Source: CAYRTV01 sp964505785 (GTDB lineage: Bacteria; Acidobacteriota; Aminicenantia; Aminicenantales; Aminicenantaceae). From it: a DNA stretch of 64,000 nt. Shown here one piece after another: positions 46,683 through 56,098 of this stretch. The translations under genes were made by a program, and so were the position numbers. Location: contig CAZDJZ010000010.1 in the NCBI GenBank assembly GCA_964505785.1, positions 30,107 through 94,106 on the forward strand, in the 5' to 3' direction. How positions within the stretch are numbered: the stretch's first letter is position 1; each line of letters starts with the position of its first letter. Under the pieces are notes generated by a model, which was given only the letters and a program-made list of their open reading frames with translations, ran no database searches and was not told the DNA's origin.

Positions 46683-47585
46683 ATGCAGCTCAGTATCATC
46701 ATCCCCAGCTATAACAATCAAGCATACTTGAAAACATGCCTGGATTCCATCTCCCGCATCAAATCTGTTCGGCCTTATACTGTAGTGGCGGATGATGCCT
46801 CCACTGGCCGGGATGTTCAAAATTTTCTGGATCACTTGGCCGGCCGGAGCCGGACCCATGTCCTGCGCAATCAAATCAATCTCGGTTTCGGGCGGACTAT
46901 AAACCGTTCTTTCTCCTTCTTGAAGGAAAAATATCCGGATATCTCCTATTGTCTAATCTTAAACCAGGACACTGAACTGGCAGATGATAAAATAGACGAA
47001 GTCTTGGAATGGATGTCGCGGAATCCTGCAGTGGGAATCGCCGGGCCCCGGCTTCTCAACTCAGACGGATCCATTCAAAACTCTTTTTATACCTATCCCT
47101 CACTAATCAAAAAAATGTTCCAAATAATGGGATTTAAAAAATTGATCCAAGGAAAGGCAAGCATCCGGTTTCAATCTGCAGCTCAATGGCTTCCCCGGTT
47201 CGCCCGCCAATATCTTATGAATTTCAAAGATATCAGTCAGCCGATGGAAGTTCCCTGGATTACCGGGGCCTGTTTATTCATCAACATGAACATGCTTAAA
47301 GATATTCAAGGCTTTGATAATAATTTCAAAATGTATGCGGAAGATATGGATTTATGTCTGCGCGCCCGCCAAAATCAATGGAGCGTTTATTATTATCCCG
47401 GATTGGAGGTGGTTCATCACGGCGGATTAAAACCCTCGTTCCGTTCTCCTTACCTGGTAAAGCTGTATTTTGATTCCCTGGCTTATTTCTATCGTAAACA
47501 TTACACAGGATTAATAAAAAGATGTCTGCTTTATTTAAACCAAAGAGAAAGAGCTATCGAACTAAAAAAAACATCCTCACAATAA
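46683..47585 (+). CDS. GT2 family glycosyltransferase, rhamnosyltransferase-like
   Basis: The 300-residue enzyme starts LSIIIPSYNNQAYLKTCLDSI and has DDAS, LNQDTEL and AEDMDLCLRARQNQWSVYYYPGLEVVHHGG. The last block is typical of GT2 enzymes near the rhamnosyltransferase group. The frame is open upstream to 46545, but the first 46 codons lack family similarity, so I preferred the ATG at 46683. No strong ribosome site is visible there. It is divergent from the flippase gene and closes the polysaccharide region. Confidence 0.85.
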   Translation: MQLSIIIPSYNNQAYLKTCLDSISRIKSVRPYTVVADDASTGRDVQNFLDHLAGRSRTHVLRNQINLGFGRTINRSFSFLKEKYPDISYCLILNQDTELADDKIDEVLEWMSRNPAVGIAGPRLLNSDGSIQNSFYTYPSLIKKMFQIMGFKKLIQGKASIRFQSAAQWLPRFARQYLMNFKDISQPMEVPWITGACLFINMNMLKDIQGFDNNFKMYAEDMDLCLRARQNQWSVYYYPGLEVVHHGGLKPSFRSPYLVKLYFDSLAYFYRKHYTGLIKRCLLYLNQRERAIELKKTSSQ

Positions 47586-47751
47586 AATAACGGGCCGGAT
47601 TACATCAAAAAGCAAGCGGAATCCCACAACAATCACCATCGAATTTTAACTTGGGTCCTTCATGAGAATCCCGTTTCATTTTTTCCTGTTCTCTTTTTCC
47701 GGGATTGAACTGTTCGTAATAAAATCCGTACATACAAACAAGGAGATAAAA

Positions 47752-48120
47752 ATGAAGCAACACATTAAAACCTTAGGTCTCTTATGGATCGTATACGGGG
47801 CACTGGGTATCCTTGCGGCGATTATTATTTTCATGCTGTTGTTCGGGCTGTCATATATCCCTGAGGATATTGAAGGACCCATCATCTTAAGAGCAGTCGC
47901 TTTGGGAACCAGTATTTTAATTGCTGTTTTATCCCTGCCTGAAATATTCGCAGGCATTGGTTTGCTCCGCTGCCGGGAATGGGGCCGAATCCTGACCCTT
48001 GTGGTTTCATTTTTGAACTTACTCTGGTTTCCATTTGGGACCGCTTTGAGTATTTATTCCCTGATTGTTTTGTTTAACCCGGAAGCCGCACCCTTGTTCG
48101 CTGGATCAGATCCCGCTTAA
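47752..48120 (+). CDS. small membrane protein, unknown function
   Basis: The 122-residue protein has four hydrophobic segments at about residues 8-30, 48-66, 70-88 and 90-108. It resembles small uncharacterised four-helix bacterial membrane proteins but I cannot name a family with confidence. The ATG at 47752 has AAGGAGATAAA just upstream, so the longer frame from 47662 was rejected. It is isolated between the glycosyltransferase gene and a repeat-rich spacer. Confidence 0.65.
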   Translation: MKQHIKTLGLLWIVYGALGILAAIIIFMLLFGLSYIPEDIEGPIILRAVALGTSILIAVLSLPEIFAGIGLLRCREWGRILTLVVSFLNLLWFPFGTALSIYSLIVLFNPEAAPLFAGSDPA

Positions 48121-48606
48121 CCGTTCTTCCTATCCGGCCTCACCATCAATTTAACCATCACGGTCAAGAAACCTGGATTTCTAGTCCAAAAACGACAGCG
48201 CATCTGTCGTCCTGAGAATTGCAGCGGCGTAAGGATCTTGTACCCCCTCGTTTCTCAAAAGTGTTGTGAATCGTGAATCTCTCGTGTGAGACGACGAGTC
48301 ACTTCACTTCGCTTTAATACTTTTCATTTAAAGAAAAAACTCTTTACTCTTTATACGAAGCAGTTCAAGGTCCCCATTGCCTGCTCTGCAGACCTCAGAA
48401 TGACATATAGAGTCATTTTCATTGTTCAGGGTGTGGCAATGCACATGCTTCATTCATAAAAAAATTGCGGTGTTTTTGCAATTTTTTTGTTGTCAGCGAC
48501 AAACATGATTTTTAGAGAGAGATCCGTGGAATGATACGCCGTTTCACTTCAAAGGATATGATTGACTTAAACAAGCATCCATGGTGAAATCAGAGCAGGA
48601 AATAAT
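48121..48606. repeat. repeat-rich spacer before the ZIP gene
   Basis: Bases 48195-48245 hold a 'tgtcgtcctgagaattgcagcggcgtaaggatc' module. Bases 48340-48420 hold 'aactctttactcttta' and 'cctgctctgcagacctcagaatgacat'. Bases 48450-48540 are an inverted partial copy of the AT-rich half of the 20541 element ('cattcataaaaaaattgcggtgtttttgcaa'). No gene is seen. Confidence 0.5.
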
Positions 48607-49407
48607 ATGCTCTGGCTCGCTTTCGGACTGACTCTGTTTGCCGGGTTATCCACAGGGATCGGCGGTTTTATTGCATTATTCGTCGGAACCCGCAACAAAA
48701 AATTCCTTTCCGGGGCATTAGGTTTTTCCGCCGGGGTCATGATTTATGTATCCCTGGTGGAAATCTTTTTCAAAGCACGGGATGCTTTGATTTCCGATAT
48801 GGGAAAAACCGCGGGGTCATGGGCGACTGCCGGGGCATTTTTCGCAGGAGTGGCTTTTATCGCCTTGATTGATGCCATTATCCCCTCCGCCGAAAACCCG
48901 CATGAAATCCATCATTTCCGGCAGGATGATCCTCCTAAAGAAGAAATTGATCTGCATTCCCTGCGCCGGACCGGGATTTTTTTAGCCGGAGCAATCGCCC
49001 TGCATAATTTCCCGGAAGGACTGGCAACCTTTTTGAGTGTACTGCATGATCCTAAATTAGGCATAGCCATCGCAGTCGCCATCGCTATTCATAATATTCC
49101 GGAAGGCATATCCGTTTCCGTCCCCATCTATTATGCCAGCGGAAACAAGAAGCAGGCTTTTATTTATTCATTTCTATCCGGACTGGCTGAGCCCCTGGGG
49201 GCCTTGGCGGGATACTTCTTGCTGCGTCCTTTTATAAATGACATGGTTTTCGGGGCTTTGTTCGCGGCTGTGGCTGGAATCATGGTCTTTATTTCCATCG
49301 ATGAACTCATTCCCGCCGCAGAAAATTACGGCTCGCATCATTGGATGATCTATGGATTCATCGCAGGCATGATTGTCATGGCCCTAAGCCTGCTTCTGTT
49401 TATATGA
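48607..49407 (+). CDS. zupT: ZIP-family zinc transporter (ZupT type)
   Basis: The 266-residue membrane protein has eight hydrophobic segments. The metal-binding motifs of ZIP transporters are clear: ALHNFPEGLATF in one helix and AIHNIPEGISVSV in the next, with EPLGALAGYF after the following helix. A loop with several histidines and acids (PHEIHHF-QDDPPKEE) follows the third helix. It should move zinc and perhaps iron or manganese into the cytoplasm. AGCAGGAAA precedes the ATG. It is a single-gene unit; regulation by a metal repressor is not visible. Confidence 0.92.
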   Translation: MLWLAFGLTLFAGLSTGIGGFIALFVGTRNKKFLSGALGFSAGVMIYVSLVEIFFKARDALISDMGKTAGSWATAGAFFAGVAFIALIDAIIPSAENPHEIHHFRQDDPPKEEIDLHSLRRTGIFLAGAIALHNFPEGLATFLSVLHDPKLGIAIAVAIAIHNIPEGISVSVPIYYASGNKKQAFIYSFLSGLAEPLGALAGYFLLRPFINDMVFGALFAAVAGIMVFISIDELIPAAENYGSHHWMIYGFIAGMIVMALSLLLFI

Positions 49408-49474
49408 TGGACCCGCACATGCCTCGAGCCTTTCATCTTGATACTCTCTGCCTTTTTGAAAGACAAACCCGGAT

Positions 49475-50428
49475 TCAAACACAATTCCAGACAGCAATCC
49501 AGACCGGCATTAAAAACATACAGGCTGCGTAGCTGAAAAACATTAAACTGCTGATCTTATTCTCATCCCCGCCGTATTCCCGGACCATAAGAATGAGCCC
49601 GGTAGCAGGAGCGGCGGCGGATTGGAGCACAAGAAAAGAGCCCATGAGAGGATAACTTTCCTTAACTTCCAGAAAATATAATACAGCAATAGTGGCAAGA
49701 GGAAGCAGGATTAACTTGACCATCGTCGTCTTAAGGGCATCTTTAAGATAACGGCGCAGATGCAGCGTGATGCCTCCCAGAATCGCTCCCAACACGAAAT
49801 TGGCTACTGGAACCGCCGCGGTCCCCAGCATCTCAATCGAATCCGCTGCAAAACCCGGGACATAACGGTTAAGCCCGGTAAAAACCATTCCTAATGCCAA
49901 AAAATTGGCAATCAGTGGAGGTGTGGTCAATCCTTTCCAGCTGATTTTTTCCTGTTCACCGGTGGTGGTCAGATGTTTGCCCAGGCTCCATAAAAATATT
50001 CCGAAAACCAGTAAATATAAAAATGTATAATTAGCAAAAGTGTCGAACTGCTGCGGAAATAAAGCCTGCCCGACCGGAAGAACCAGATAGCCGGAATTTT
50101 GGATGGCACAAAGGGCCAGCATGTTCTTTTTAACGGGGAGTTCACGCATGAAAAAGAGAAATCCCGCGGCCAATCCAAATGCAATCATCACCACCGATGA
50201 AAGCGGCAGCACCCACCATATGGGAAAAGCCTTGTAATCAAATGTCTGCGTCAGGTTGGAAAAAATGAGGCAGGGGAGAAAAACATTGACCGTTGCTGCG
50301 GTCAAACTGGTGATATGCTGAGAAGTGATTACTTTTAACCGGACTAAAATACCGGCTGCGAAAATAATCAAAAAAACTTTCAAGATTCCAGCCATTGTTG
50401 CTGAAAAAGAAGTAATAAGCGTTTCCAT
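49475..50428 (-). CDS. AEC-family transporter
   Basis: The 317-residue protein has about ten membrane segments with the AEC (auxin efflux carrier) pattern: FAAGILVRLKVI early, LPCLIFSNLTQTFD and an NSGYLVLPVGQALF helix. These proteins usually transport organic acids or amino acids in bacteria. It converges with the ZIP gene. A DUF2905 protein gene and an M28 peptidase gene lie upstream on the same strand, but co-transcription is uncertain across the 62-base gap. Confidence 0.85.
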   Translation of the reverse strand: METLITSFSATMAGILKVFLIIFAAGILVRLKVITSQHITSLTAATVNVFLPCLIFSNLTQTFDYKAFPIWWVLPLSSVVMIAFGLAAGFLFFMRELPVKKNMLALCAIQNSGYLVLPVGQALFPQQFDTFANYTFLYLLVFGIFLWSLGKHLTTTGEQEKISWKGLTTPPLIANFLALGMVFTGLNRYVPGFAADSIEMLGTAAVPVANFVLGAILGGITLHLRRYLKDALKTTMVKLILLPLATIAVLYFLEVKESYPLMGSFLVLQSAAAPATGLILMVREYGGDENKISSLMFFSYAACMFLMPVWIAVWNCV

Positions 50429-50490
50429 ATCTCAATTTACCTTTGTTCTTATTGATCTTATCATTATGCCTTTTGTTCCTGCAGATAATT

Positions 50491-50709
50491 TCAGCGGAAA
50501 AAACGGCCTGCAATATAAACAACCAGTGATACGAACAAGCTCAAAAGAAGCATAGTGGTTACAGGAAGGTAAAAAGTGACATTTTCTTTTTTAACCACAA
50601 TATCTCCAGGCAGGTGGAATAATTTAAGACCGGGAACCATTTTCAGGGCTAATCCCAGCAAAATCAATAAAGCACCGGTTATCAGCAGGACGTTTCCCAG
50701 TTTGTTCAT
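50491..50709 (-). CDS. DUF2905 membrane protein
   Basis: The 72-residue protein is a two-helix membrane protein of DUF2905: GNVLLITGALLILLGLAL, then LPGDIVVKKENVTFYLPVTTML, where the family pattern is 'GDI....N..FYfP'. The frame is open up to 50802, but the ATG at 50709 gives exactly the family length and starts 10 bases after the M28 stop, so I chose it. No strong ribosome site is present, which suggests translational coupling to the peptidase gene. Its function is unknown. Confidence 0.85.
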   Translation of the reverse strand: MNKLGNVLLITGALLILLGLALKMVPGLKLFHLPGDIVVKKENVTFYLPVTTMLLLSLFVSLVVYIAGRFFR

Positions 50710-50719
50710 TTTTTTTCTG

Positions 50720-52240
50720 CTAAAGCTGCTCAACTTCGGGACGAAAATCCAAGGTCTTTTTTTGGGACATGTCCAAAACCGCCTGGAATAAGATTCGGGC
50801 AAGATCCGTCATGATATCAGGGGTAATAGTTTTCACTGTATCCTTAGTGGAATGAGGAAAGGCCGGCGCCCCGAATGCGGAAAAAGACAAAGAGGGAACA
50901 CCCCGGTTCATCAAAATCGCCGCATCCAGGCGCGGGCGGGTGATATTAGGAAAAAAACGGGTGCGGATGTCACGCCGGGCTGAATTCCGGTTTGCATCTT
51001 GAATGAATTTCCAGAATTCCGGATAATTCTCCGCAGCCAGGGCGGATAATTTATCTCCGGCTCCCACCATATCCAGGTTGATAAAGGCGGCCGTCCGGTC
51101 AAGAGGGACCGACGGATCCCGAATATAAGCGCGGGATCCACGCAAGCCCTGCTCTTCAGAGCCGAATCCTATAAATAAGATAGAGCGGCGGGGTTTTACC
51201 GGACTGCGGGACAACGCCTCCGCCACGCCCATCATAACCGCGATTCCAGAAGCGTTATCATTGGCACCCGGCATAATTTCATAACAAAAACCCAACCCAT
51301 CCAAATGGGCCCCGAGTATGATATATTCCTCTTGTAATTCCGGATCAACCCCTTTAATTTCCCCCAGCACATTGTATCCAGTGCCCTCCGGATGGTGCTC
51401 TGTGAGGTTTTCCATAGTGAAAAGCTTTCCGGTCGCAAAGGATTGAGGGGTCAAAGTCTGTTTTATCTGTTCGGCAATCTCCCCATGGGTTCGGCCTATC
51501 CCGGAAAAAGCATCTTCAACCACGGCTTCGCCGACCTGCGAAACATAAAAATCCTGTATATATGCAATATTCGGGTTAACCACCAGGTAATTGTAAAGCA
51601 TGGCACTGGCTCCACGTGCAACAGCCATTTTCACCTTGTAATCATGCAGGGAATACGGGCGCCAGTCCTTGAATGTTTCCGGATAAGCCTCCGAAGATAC
51701 CGGCACCTCCGGCTCCATCAAAACGATCTTTCCCTCGACATCTACCCCGGCATAATCATCGTAATCCAATTCAGGGGCGGAAATCCCGTATCCCACATAT
51801 ACAAGTTCGGATGTGATGGCTCCATCCCCCGAATTTGACCCTGGATAATATTCCTCTTCGTATCTATAATATCGCTTATTATCCAGGTCCTGCATATCAT
51901 GATGGTAGGCCAGTTCGCCCCCCTCGAACACAATGGTATAAGGATTGGGAAACGACTGCATATAAGAATTCTCATCTCCAGCCGGTGCCAGCCCCCATTT
52001 TTTAAAATGAGCAGCCAGCCATTCGGCTGCCTGGGTATATTCCTGGGTGCCGGTCAGGCGCCCGGCGTATTTTTCTGAGGATAATTCTGTGACATAATCC
52101 AGCAGTGCCCGGCTGTTGATAACCGACATCGCCTGAGTAAGCTGGTCTTCTTCCATCCGGTCCTGTTCCATCATCATGGAACACGAAGAAGCGGATATGA
52201 ATAAAAAAATTATAACTGCGGTTTTCCATCCGGTTTTCAT
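50720..52240 (-). CDS. M28-family metallopeptidase, predicted lipoprotein
   Basis: The 506-residue protein has a lipoprotein-type signal ending ISASSC. A PA-like inserted domain (VYVGYGISAPELDYDDYAGVD) precedes the catalytic domain. M28 zinc ligands are in place: GAHLDGLG, GANDNASG, GSEEQGL and a late FPHSTKD. It is likely a di-zinc aminopeptidase anchored in the envelope. AAGGAG lies ten bases before the ATG. The DUF2905 gene follows after ten bases. It is one of at least four exported peptidases in the window. Confidence 0.9.
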   Translation of the reverse strand: MKTGWKTAVIIFLFISASSCSMMMEQDRMEEDQLTQAMSVINSRALLDYVTELSSEKYAGRLTGTQEYTQAAEWLAAHFKKWGLAPAGDENSYMQSFPNPYTIVFEGGELAYHHDMQDLDNKRYYRYEEEYYPGSNSGDGAITSELVYVGYGISAPELDYDDYAGVDVEGKIVLMEPEVPVSSEAYPETFKDWRPYSLHDYKVKMAVARGASAMLYNYLVVNPNIAYIQDFYVSQVGEAVVEDAFSGIGRTHGEIAEQIKQTLTPQSFATGKLFTMENLTEHHPEGTGYNVLGEIKGVDPELQEEYIILGAHLDGLGFCYEIMPGANDNASGIAVMMGVAEALSRSPVKPRRSILFIGFGSEEQGLRGSRAYIRDPSVPLDRTAAFINLDMVGAGDKLSALAAENYPEFWKFIQDANRNSARRDIRTRFFPNITRPRLDAAILMNRGVPSLSFSAFGAPAFPHSTKDTVKTITPDIMTDLARILFQAVLDMSQKKTLDFRPEVEQL

Positions 52241-52536
52241 ATCTGTCTGTCTCCTTCTATCAAGTTTCGATTATAAACCTATATGTTAGACAAATTAAGT
52301 CTAAAAGTGAACCGTTTATCGCGTTCGCCGCGTTCGGCACCCATGTCATTCCCGGAGCGAAGCGCCGGGAATCTCATGCTGCGCTCATGTTCATTGCGTT
52401 TTGTGAATTATTTCGCCCTGTTCAGTCCATTTAGCCGGCTCGTTGCTCCTGGATTTATTTAATCTGCCTCGATACATTGTTTGCAGATTTGAGTTTTGAG
52501 ATTTGAGGTATAAAGGGTCATCCCCCTGATGAATTC
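52241..52536. repeat. spacer with composite repeat modules
   Basis: Bases 52320-52385 carry a 'gcgttcgccgcgttcgg' module and a 'tgtcattcccggagcgaagcgccgggaatctca' copy with a TTCCCGG/CCGGGAA hairpin. Bases 52480-52512 carry 'cagatttgagttttgagatttgag', as at 63402. No gene is seen. Confidence 0.55.
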
Positions 52537-52537
52537 A

Positions 52538-52543
52538 TATAAT
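52538..52543 (+). promoter_or_regulatory. -10 box of the DNA polymerase IV gene
   Basis: A perfect TATAAT lies 25 bases before the ATG at 52569. The candidate -35 (GGGTCA, 17 bases upstream) is poor. The short leader has no ribosome site. Confidence 0.45.
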
Positions 52544-52568
52544 ACCTTTTTTATTGTACATTAGTATC

Positions 52569-53732
52569 ATGGAATTCATTGTTCACGTGGATATGGATGC
52601 TTTTTTTGCTTCCATCGAGCAGAGGGATCACCCCGAATTCCTGGGAAAACCGGTCATTGTCGGAGCAGACCCTGGGGGAGGCCGGGGACGCGGGGTTGTT
52701 TCCACGTGTTCTTATGAAGCCCGGTGCTACGGGATCCATTCCGCTATGCCGATCTCATTCGCATACAGGCACTGCCCGCATGGTATATATTTGCCTGTGA
52801 ATGGAAAAAAGTATTCCCTGGAATCTAAAAGAATTCTTTCATTACTGAAACGCTTCACTCCAGACGTCGAACCGGTCAGTATTGACGAAGCGTTTCTGGA
52901 CATCACCGGAAGTGCATCTCTTTTCGGCGGACCGGAAGCCGCCTGCCGGAAAATAAAAGCAGATATCAAAAAAATTACCGGATTAACAGCTTCTCTTGGG
53001 ATGGCTCCGATTAAAATGGCGGCTAAGATCGCCTCAGACCTGGATAAACCTGACGGCTTGGTGATCGTGTCCCCTGATAAACTTCAAGATTTCCTCCGTC
53101 CGCTTCCGGTTTCCCGTCTTTGGGGCGTCGGCAAAAAAACCCGGGAATCCTTATCCCGATTAGGGATTCGCACTATCGGCGACCTGTCCCAACGGGATAA
53201 GAATGAACTTACCCGTTTTTTCGGCAAAAACGGTCTCCATTTATGGAAGCTCGCCAATGGAATTGACCCCAGGAAAGTCACACCTTTACGGGAAATCAAA
53301 TCCATGGGAAATGAGTATACCTTCCGCCGGGATGAACGGGACAAGGACATCATTTTGGACAAGTTAATGCAATTGAGTGAACATACCTCAAGGCGGTTGC
53401 GAAAATCCGGTTTCAGAGGCCGGACCATCACAGTGAAAGTCAGATTTTCGGATTTCAAAACTTACACCCGGTCCTATACCTTGAATACCCCGACTCAACT
53501 TACCGAAGAAATTTTCCGGACCAGCGCCGGTAAAATTAAAAACTTAGATCCAACGAAAAAACCGGTGCGTTTGATCGGGATCCAGGTATCTAATTTAATC
53601 CAATCCGAAGAGCAGCCGAACCTGTTTGCCTTCGGCCCGCCTGAACAGGAAAGAAAGGAACGCCTGGCCTCCGCTTTGGATGAAATCAAAGACCGCTTCG
53701 GTGAGAACGCCATCAAACGCAGGACCTCTTAA
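52569..53732 (+). CDS. dinB: DNA polymerase IV (Y-family)
   Basis: The 387-residue protein is a full-length Y-family polymerase. Catalytic motifs are VDMDAFFASIEQ at the start and SIDEAFLDIT near residue 100, which hold the metal-binding acids. CSYEARCYGI, the helix-hairpin-helix-like ESLSRLGIRTIGDL and a C-terminal little-finger domain are all present. QPNLF near the C-terminus could be the clamp-binding peptide. It copies past damaged bases with low fidelity. I chose ATG at 52569, although TTG at 52554 would extend the frame by five residues. No LexA-like box is obvious upstream. Confidence 0.93.
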   Translation: MEFIVHVDMDAFFASIEQRDHPEFLGKPVIVGADPGGGRGRGVVSTCSYEARCYGIHSAMPISFAYRHCPHGIYLPVNGKKYSLESKRILSLLKRFTPDVEPVSIDEAFLDITGSASLFGGPEAACRKIKADIKKITGLTASLGMAPIKMAAKIASDLDKPDGLVIVSPDKLQDFLRPLPVSRLWGVGKKTRESLSRLGIRTIGDLSQRDKNELTRFFGKNGLHLWKLANGIDPRKVTPLREIKSMGNEYTFRRDERDKDIILDKLMQLSEHTSRRLRKSGFRGRTITVKVRFSDFKTYTRSYTLNTPTQLTEEIFRTSAGKIKNLDPTKKPVRLIGIQVSNLIQSEEQPNLFAFGPPEQERKERLASALDEIKDRFGENAIKRRTS

Positions 53733-53880
53733 AGAACAACAGCACGTCTCGCTTCGCTATCGTTCATCTAGCCTCTCTAAGTCTGTTTATGTCCACTTAG
53801 GTCTATATAAGTCTTTTCTGCCTGCTCAGTCGGCTCGCTGCGCCCGTGTTCATTGCAAGTTGCCTCAAAACAGCAGGCCC
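53733..53880. repeat. short spacer with composite repeat modules
   Basis: Holds 'gtctcgcttcgctatcgttc', degenerate 'aagtctgtttatgtccacttaggtctatataagtct' 10-mers and 'cggctcgctgcgcccgtgttcattgc'. The same module order (GCTCGC, then 10-mers, then GCTCGC) is seen at 63199-63298. It runs directly up to the stop codon of the radical SAM gene. Confidence 0.5.
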
Positions 53881-54891
53881 TTATCGCGCCAGATTAGTAA
53901 AACCCAGCTTTTTCGCCGCATTTACAGCCGCAGCATATTCGGACGGCTTGATGCGGCGGTTTATCTTCGGATAATCCGATGCCTTGTATTCAGGACGGTA
54001 CTGCCGCATGATGTTTACATAACAATCAGTGGATAATTCCTCCGCTGCAAACTTCAGCATCTCTTTGGTCCCGGCGACATCATTCGGCAGCACCAAATGG
54101 CGGATCATCAGCCCCCGCCGTGCGATGCCGTAATGATCGGTTTCCAGGTTCCCCACCTGCCGGGACATTTCCCGGAAAGCGGCTTTGGCATAGTATGGAT
54201 AGCTGAAGGCTTCACTGGAATATTCGGCAGAACAAGCCGGATCCGTATATTTGAAATCAGGAAGATAGATATCCACAATTCCATCTAAAAGCTTTAAAAT
54301 TTCCGGTTTTTCAAAACCTCCGGTATTGTAAACCAATGGGATTTTCAGTCCCCGGGACGCGGCTGATTCCAATGCTCTTATAATTCCCGGCAAATAGTGC
54401 GTCGGCGTCACCAGGTTGATATTATGGCATCCCATATCCTGCAGTTTAAGCATTGATTCGGCCGCTCTCTCATCTGAGACCTTTACGCCGCCGCCTTCAA
54501 AACTTATGGAATAATTCTGGCAATATACACAGCGAAGCCCGCAATGGGAAAAAAAAATCGTTCCTGACCCTTTTTTCCCGACCAAAGGAGGTTCTTCGCC
54601 GAAATGGGGAAAAGCGCTCGAGATTTTCAATTCGGCCGGGGCTTGGCATTTTCCTTTCTCTCCCCGGGTCCGGTCTACCCGGCAGTCACGGGGACATAAG
54701 GAACAGTTCTCATACTGGGCATAAAGATCATCAGCCCGGCGTTTGAGTTCCCCGTTTTCCAGTAAATTCAAATAAGAGGGATACTTATCCATCCTTTCCA
54801 TCCTTGCGGCGGAGGGATACACGGCTATGGTTCCGGTTAAAAGCAAGCTGTCTTTCAAGAATTGCCGCCGTTTTGTTTTGACCATTTGCAT
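53881..54891 (-). CDS. PflX-like radical SAM protein with twin-arginine leader
   Basis: The 336-residue protein carries the radical SAM cluster motif C-x3-C-x2-C in HCGLRCVYCQNYS and an upstream cysteine group CSLCPRDCRVDR, as in the PflX / COG1313 group. NLVTPTHYLPG and PDFKYTDPACS are also typical. The N-terminus reads KRRQFLKDS followed by a hydrophobic stretch, which is a twin-arginine-like signal. TATAAT lies only four bases before the ATG at 54891, so translation may start leaderless at 54885. It is divergent from the GH3 gene 65 bases away. Substrate unknown. Confidence 0.85.
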   Translation of the reverse strand: MQMVKTKRRQFLKDSLLLTGTIAVYPSAARMERMDKYPSYLNLLENGELKRRADDLYAQYENCSLCPRDCRVDRTRGEKGKCQAPAELKISSAFPHFGEEPPLVGKKGSGTIFFSHCGLRCVYCQNYSISFEGGGVKVSDERAAESMLKLQDMGCHNINLVTPTHYLPGIIRALESAASRGLKIPLVYNTGGFEKPEILKLLDGIVDIYLPDFKYTDPACSAEYSSEAFSYPYYAKAAFREMSRQVGNLETDHYGIARRGLMIRHLVLPNDVAGTKEMLKFAAEELSTDCYVNIMRQYRPEYKASDYPKINRRIKPSEYAAAVNAAKKLGFTNLAR

Positions 54892-54956
54892 ATAATTATA
54901 ACATATCCGGTCCAGCCTTTTTGACTCAAGGATTCAGGCTGTGGTATAAAGCCGGC

Positions 54957-56096
54957 ATGCTCCAAAAGATTTGTTTTTTTGGTCTGATCATATTGACCAC
55001 CTTGCCCTTGAGCTGCTCGCCGGAACAAGATTCTTCTTCTCTTTGCCTGGAAGATAAAATCGGTCAAATGCTGCTCATGGGATTCCGGGGAACAGAAATA
55101 TCCGCAGACGATGGTATAGTGCGCATTCTCCAAGATATTCCCCTGGGAGGAATCGTTCTTTTTGATTATGATGTTCCATCCGGGACTTTTCCCCGGAACA
55201 TTGTTAACCCCCGCCAAACCCGGAAATTGGTTTCATCTCTACAGTCATTTTCGCGGATTCCTTTATTGATCGCTGTAGACGCGGAAGGCGGCCGTATCAA
55301 CCGTTTAAAACCCGAATACGGATTCTTGGCCATCCCCAGTGCCGCAGAAGCAGCACAGATGGAGACCGGAGACATACGGGACATTTACCGTCAACTGGCA
55401 AGACAACTGGCCGGGCTGGGAATTAACATGAACCTGGCTCCGGTGGTGGATATCAACCTCAATCCCGATAATCCCATTATCGGAGCTTTAAATAGATCTT
55501 TTTCCGGTGACCCGGAGACAGTTGTCAAGTGCGCCCGGATATTCATATCCGCGCATCATGAATACAAAGTGCTGACAGCCATTAAGCACTTTCCCGGCCA
55601 TGGCGGCTCCCGCGAAGACAGCCATAAGGGTCTGGTCGACATCACGAATACTTTTGATGTCAAGGAATCCTTGCCTTTCACTAAAATCATCGAAGCCGGC
55701 TTAGCGGATGCAGTGATGACAGCTCATGTGATAAATAAAAAATTTGACCCGGAAAACCCCGCTACACTCTCTCCCCGCTTCATTCGGGATATCTTGCGGG
55801 ACCAATGGGGATACTCAGGCGCGGTGATTTCGGATGACCTGCATATGGGCGCTATCCTGAATCATTATTCCTTTTCCAGCGCGGCGGTGAAAGCCGTACA
55901 GGCCGGCTGCGATCTCCTGGCCGTCTCCAATAACGGCCGCAGCTATGATGAAAAGGCAGCGTACAAAGCCCGCGATGCTTTATTACAAGCCGTTCAAGAA
56001 GGTAATCTTTCCGAAGAAACAATCAACCGGTCTTACCAGCGAATCATGCAATTGAAAAAAAAAGCCGGCCTGCTTAATCTCAACTTGCCGCATTAA
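54957..56096 (+). CDS. GH3 beta-N-acetylhexosaminidase-like lipoprotein
   Basis: The 379-residue protein has a lipoprotein-type signal ending LPLSC. The GH3 TIM-barrel motifs are good: KIGQMLLMGFRG, AVDAEGGRINR, the NagZ-type KHFPGHGGSREDSH with the His/Asp pair, and SDDLHMGA with the catalytic aspartate. NagZ enzymes cut GlcNAc from muropeptides, but in a lipoprotein the action would be outside the cytoplasm. The ATG at 54957 gives a clean signal peptide, so I rejected the TTG at 54921. It converges with the alpha/beta hydrolase gene three bases away. Confidence 0.9.
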   Translation: MLQKICFFGLIILTTLPLSCSPEQDSSSLCLEDKIGQMLLMGFRGTEISADDGIVRILQDIPLGGIVLFDYDVPSGTFPRNIVNPRQTRKLVSSLQSFSRIPLLIAVDAEGGRINRLKPEYGFLAIPSAAEAAQMETGDIRDIYRQLARQLAGLGINMNLAPVVDINLNPDNPIIGALNRSFSGDPETVVKCARIFISAHHEYKVLTAIKHFPGHGGSREDSHKGLVDITNTFDVKESLPFTKIIEAGLADAVMTAHVINKKFDPENPATLSPRFIRDILRDQWGYSGAVISDDLHMGAILNHYSFSSAAVKAVQAGCDLLAVSNNGRSYDEKAAYKARDALLQAVQEGNLSEETINRSYQRIMQLKKKAGLLNLNLPH

Positions 56097-56098
56097 AA

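Noticed and set aside
23227..47585. PEP-CTERM/exosortase system in the polysaccharide region
   Set aside because: The gene types resemble such clusters, but no exosortase and no PEP-CTERM tail is present.
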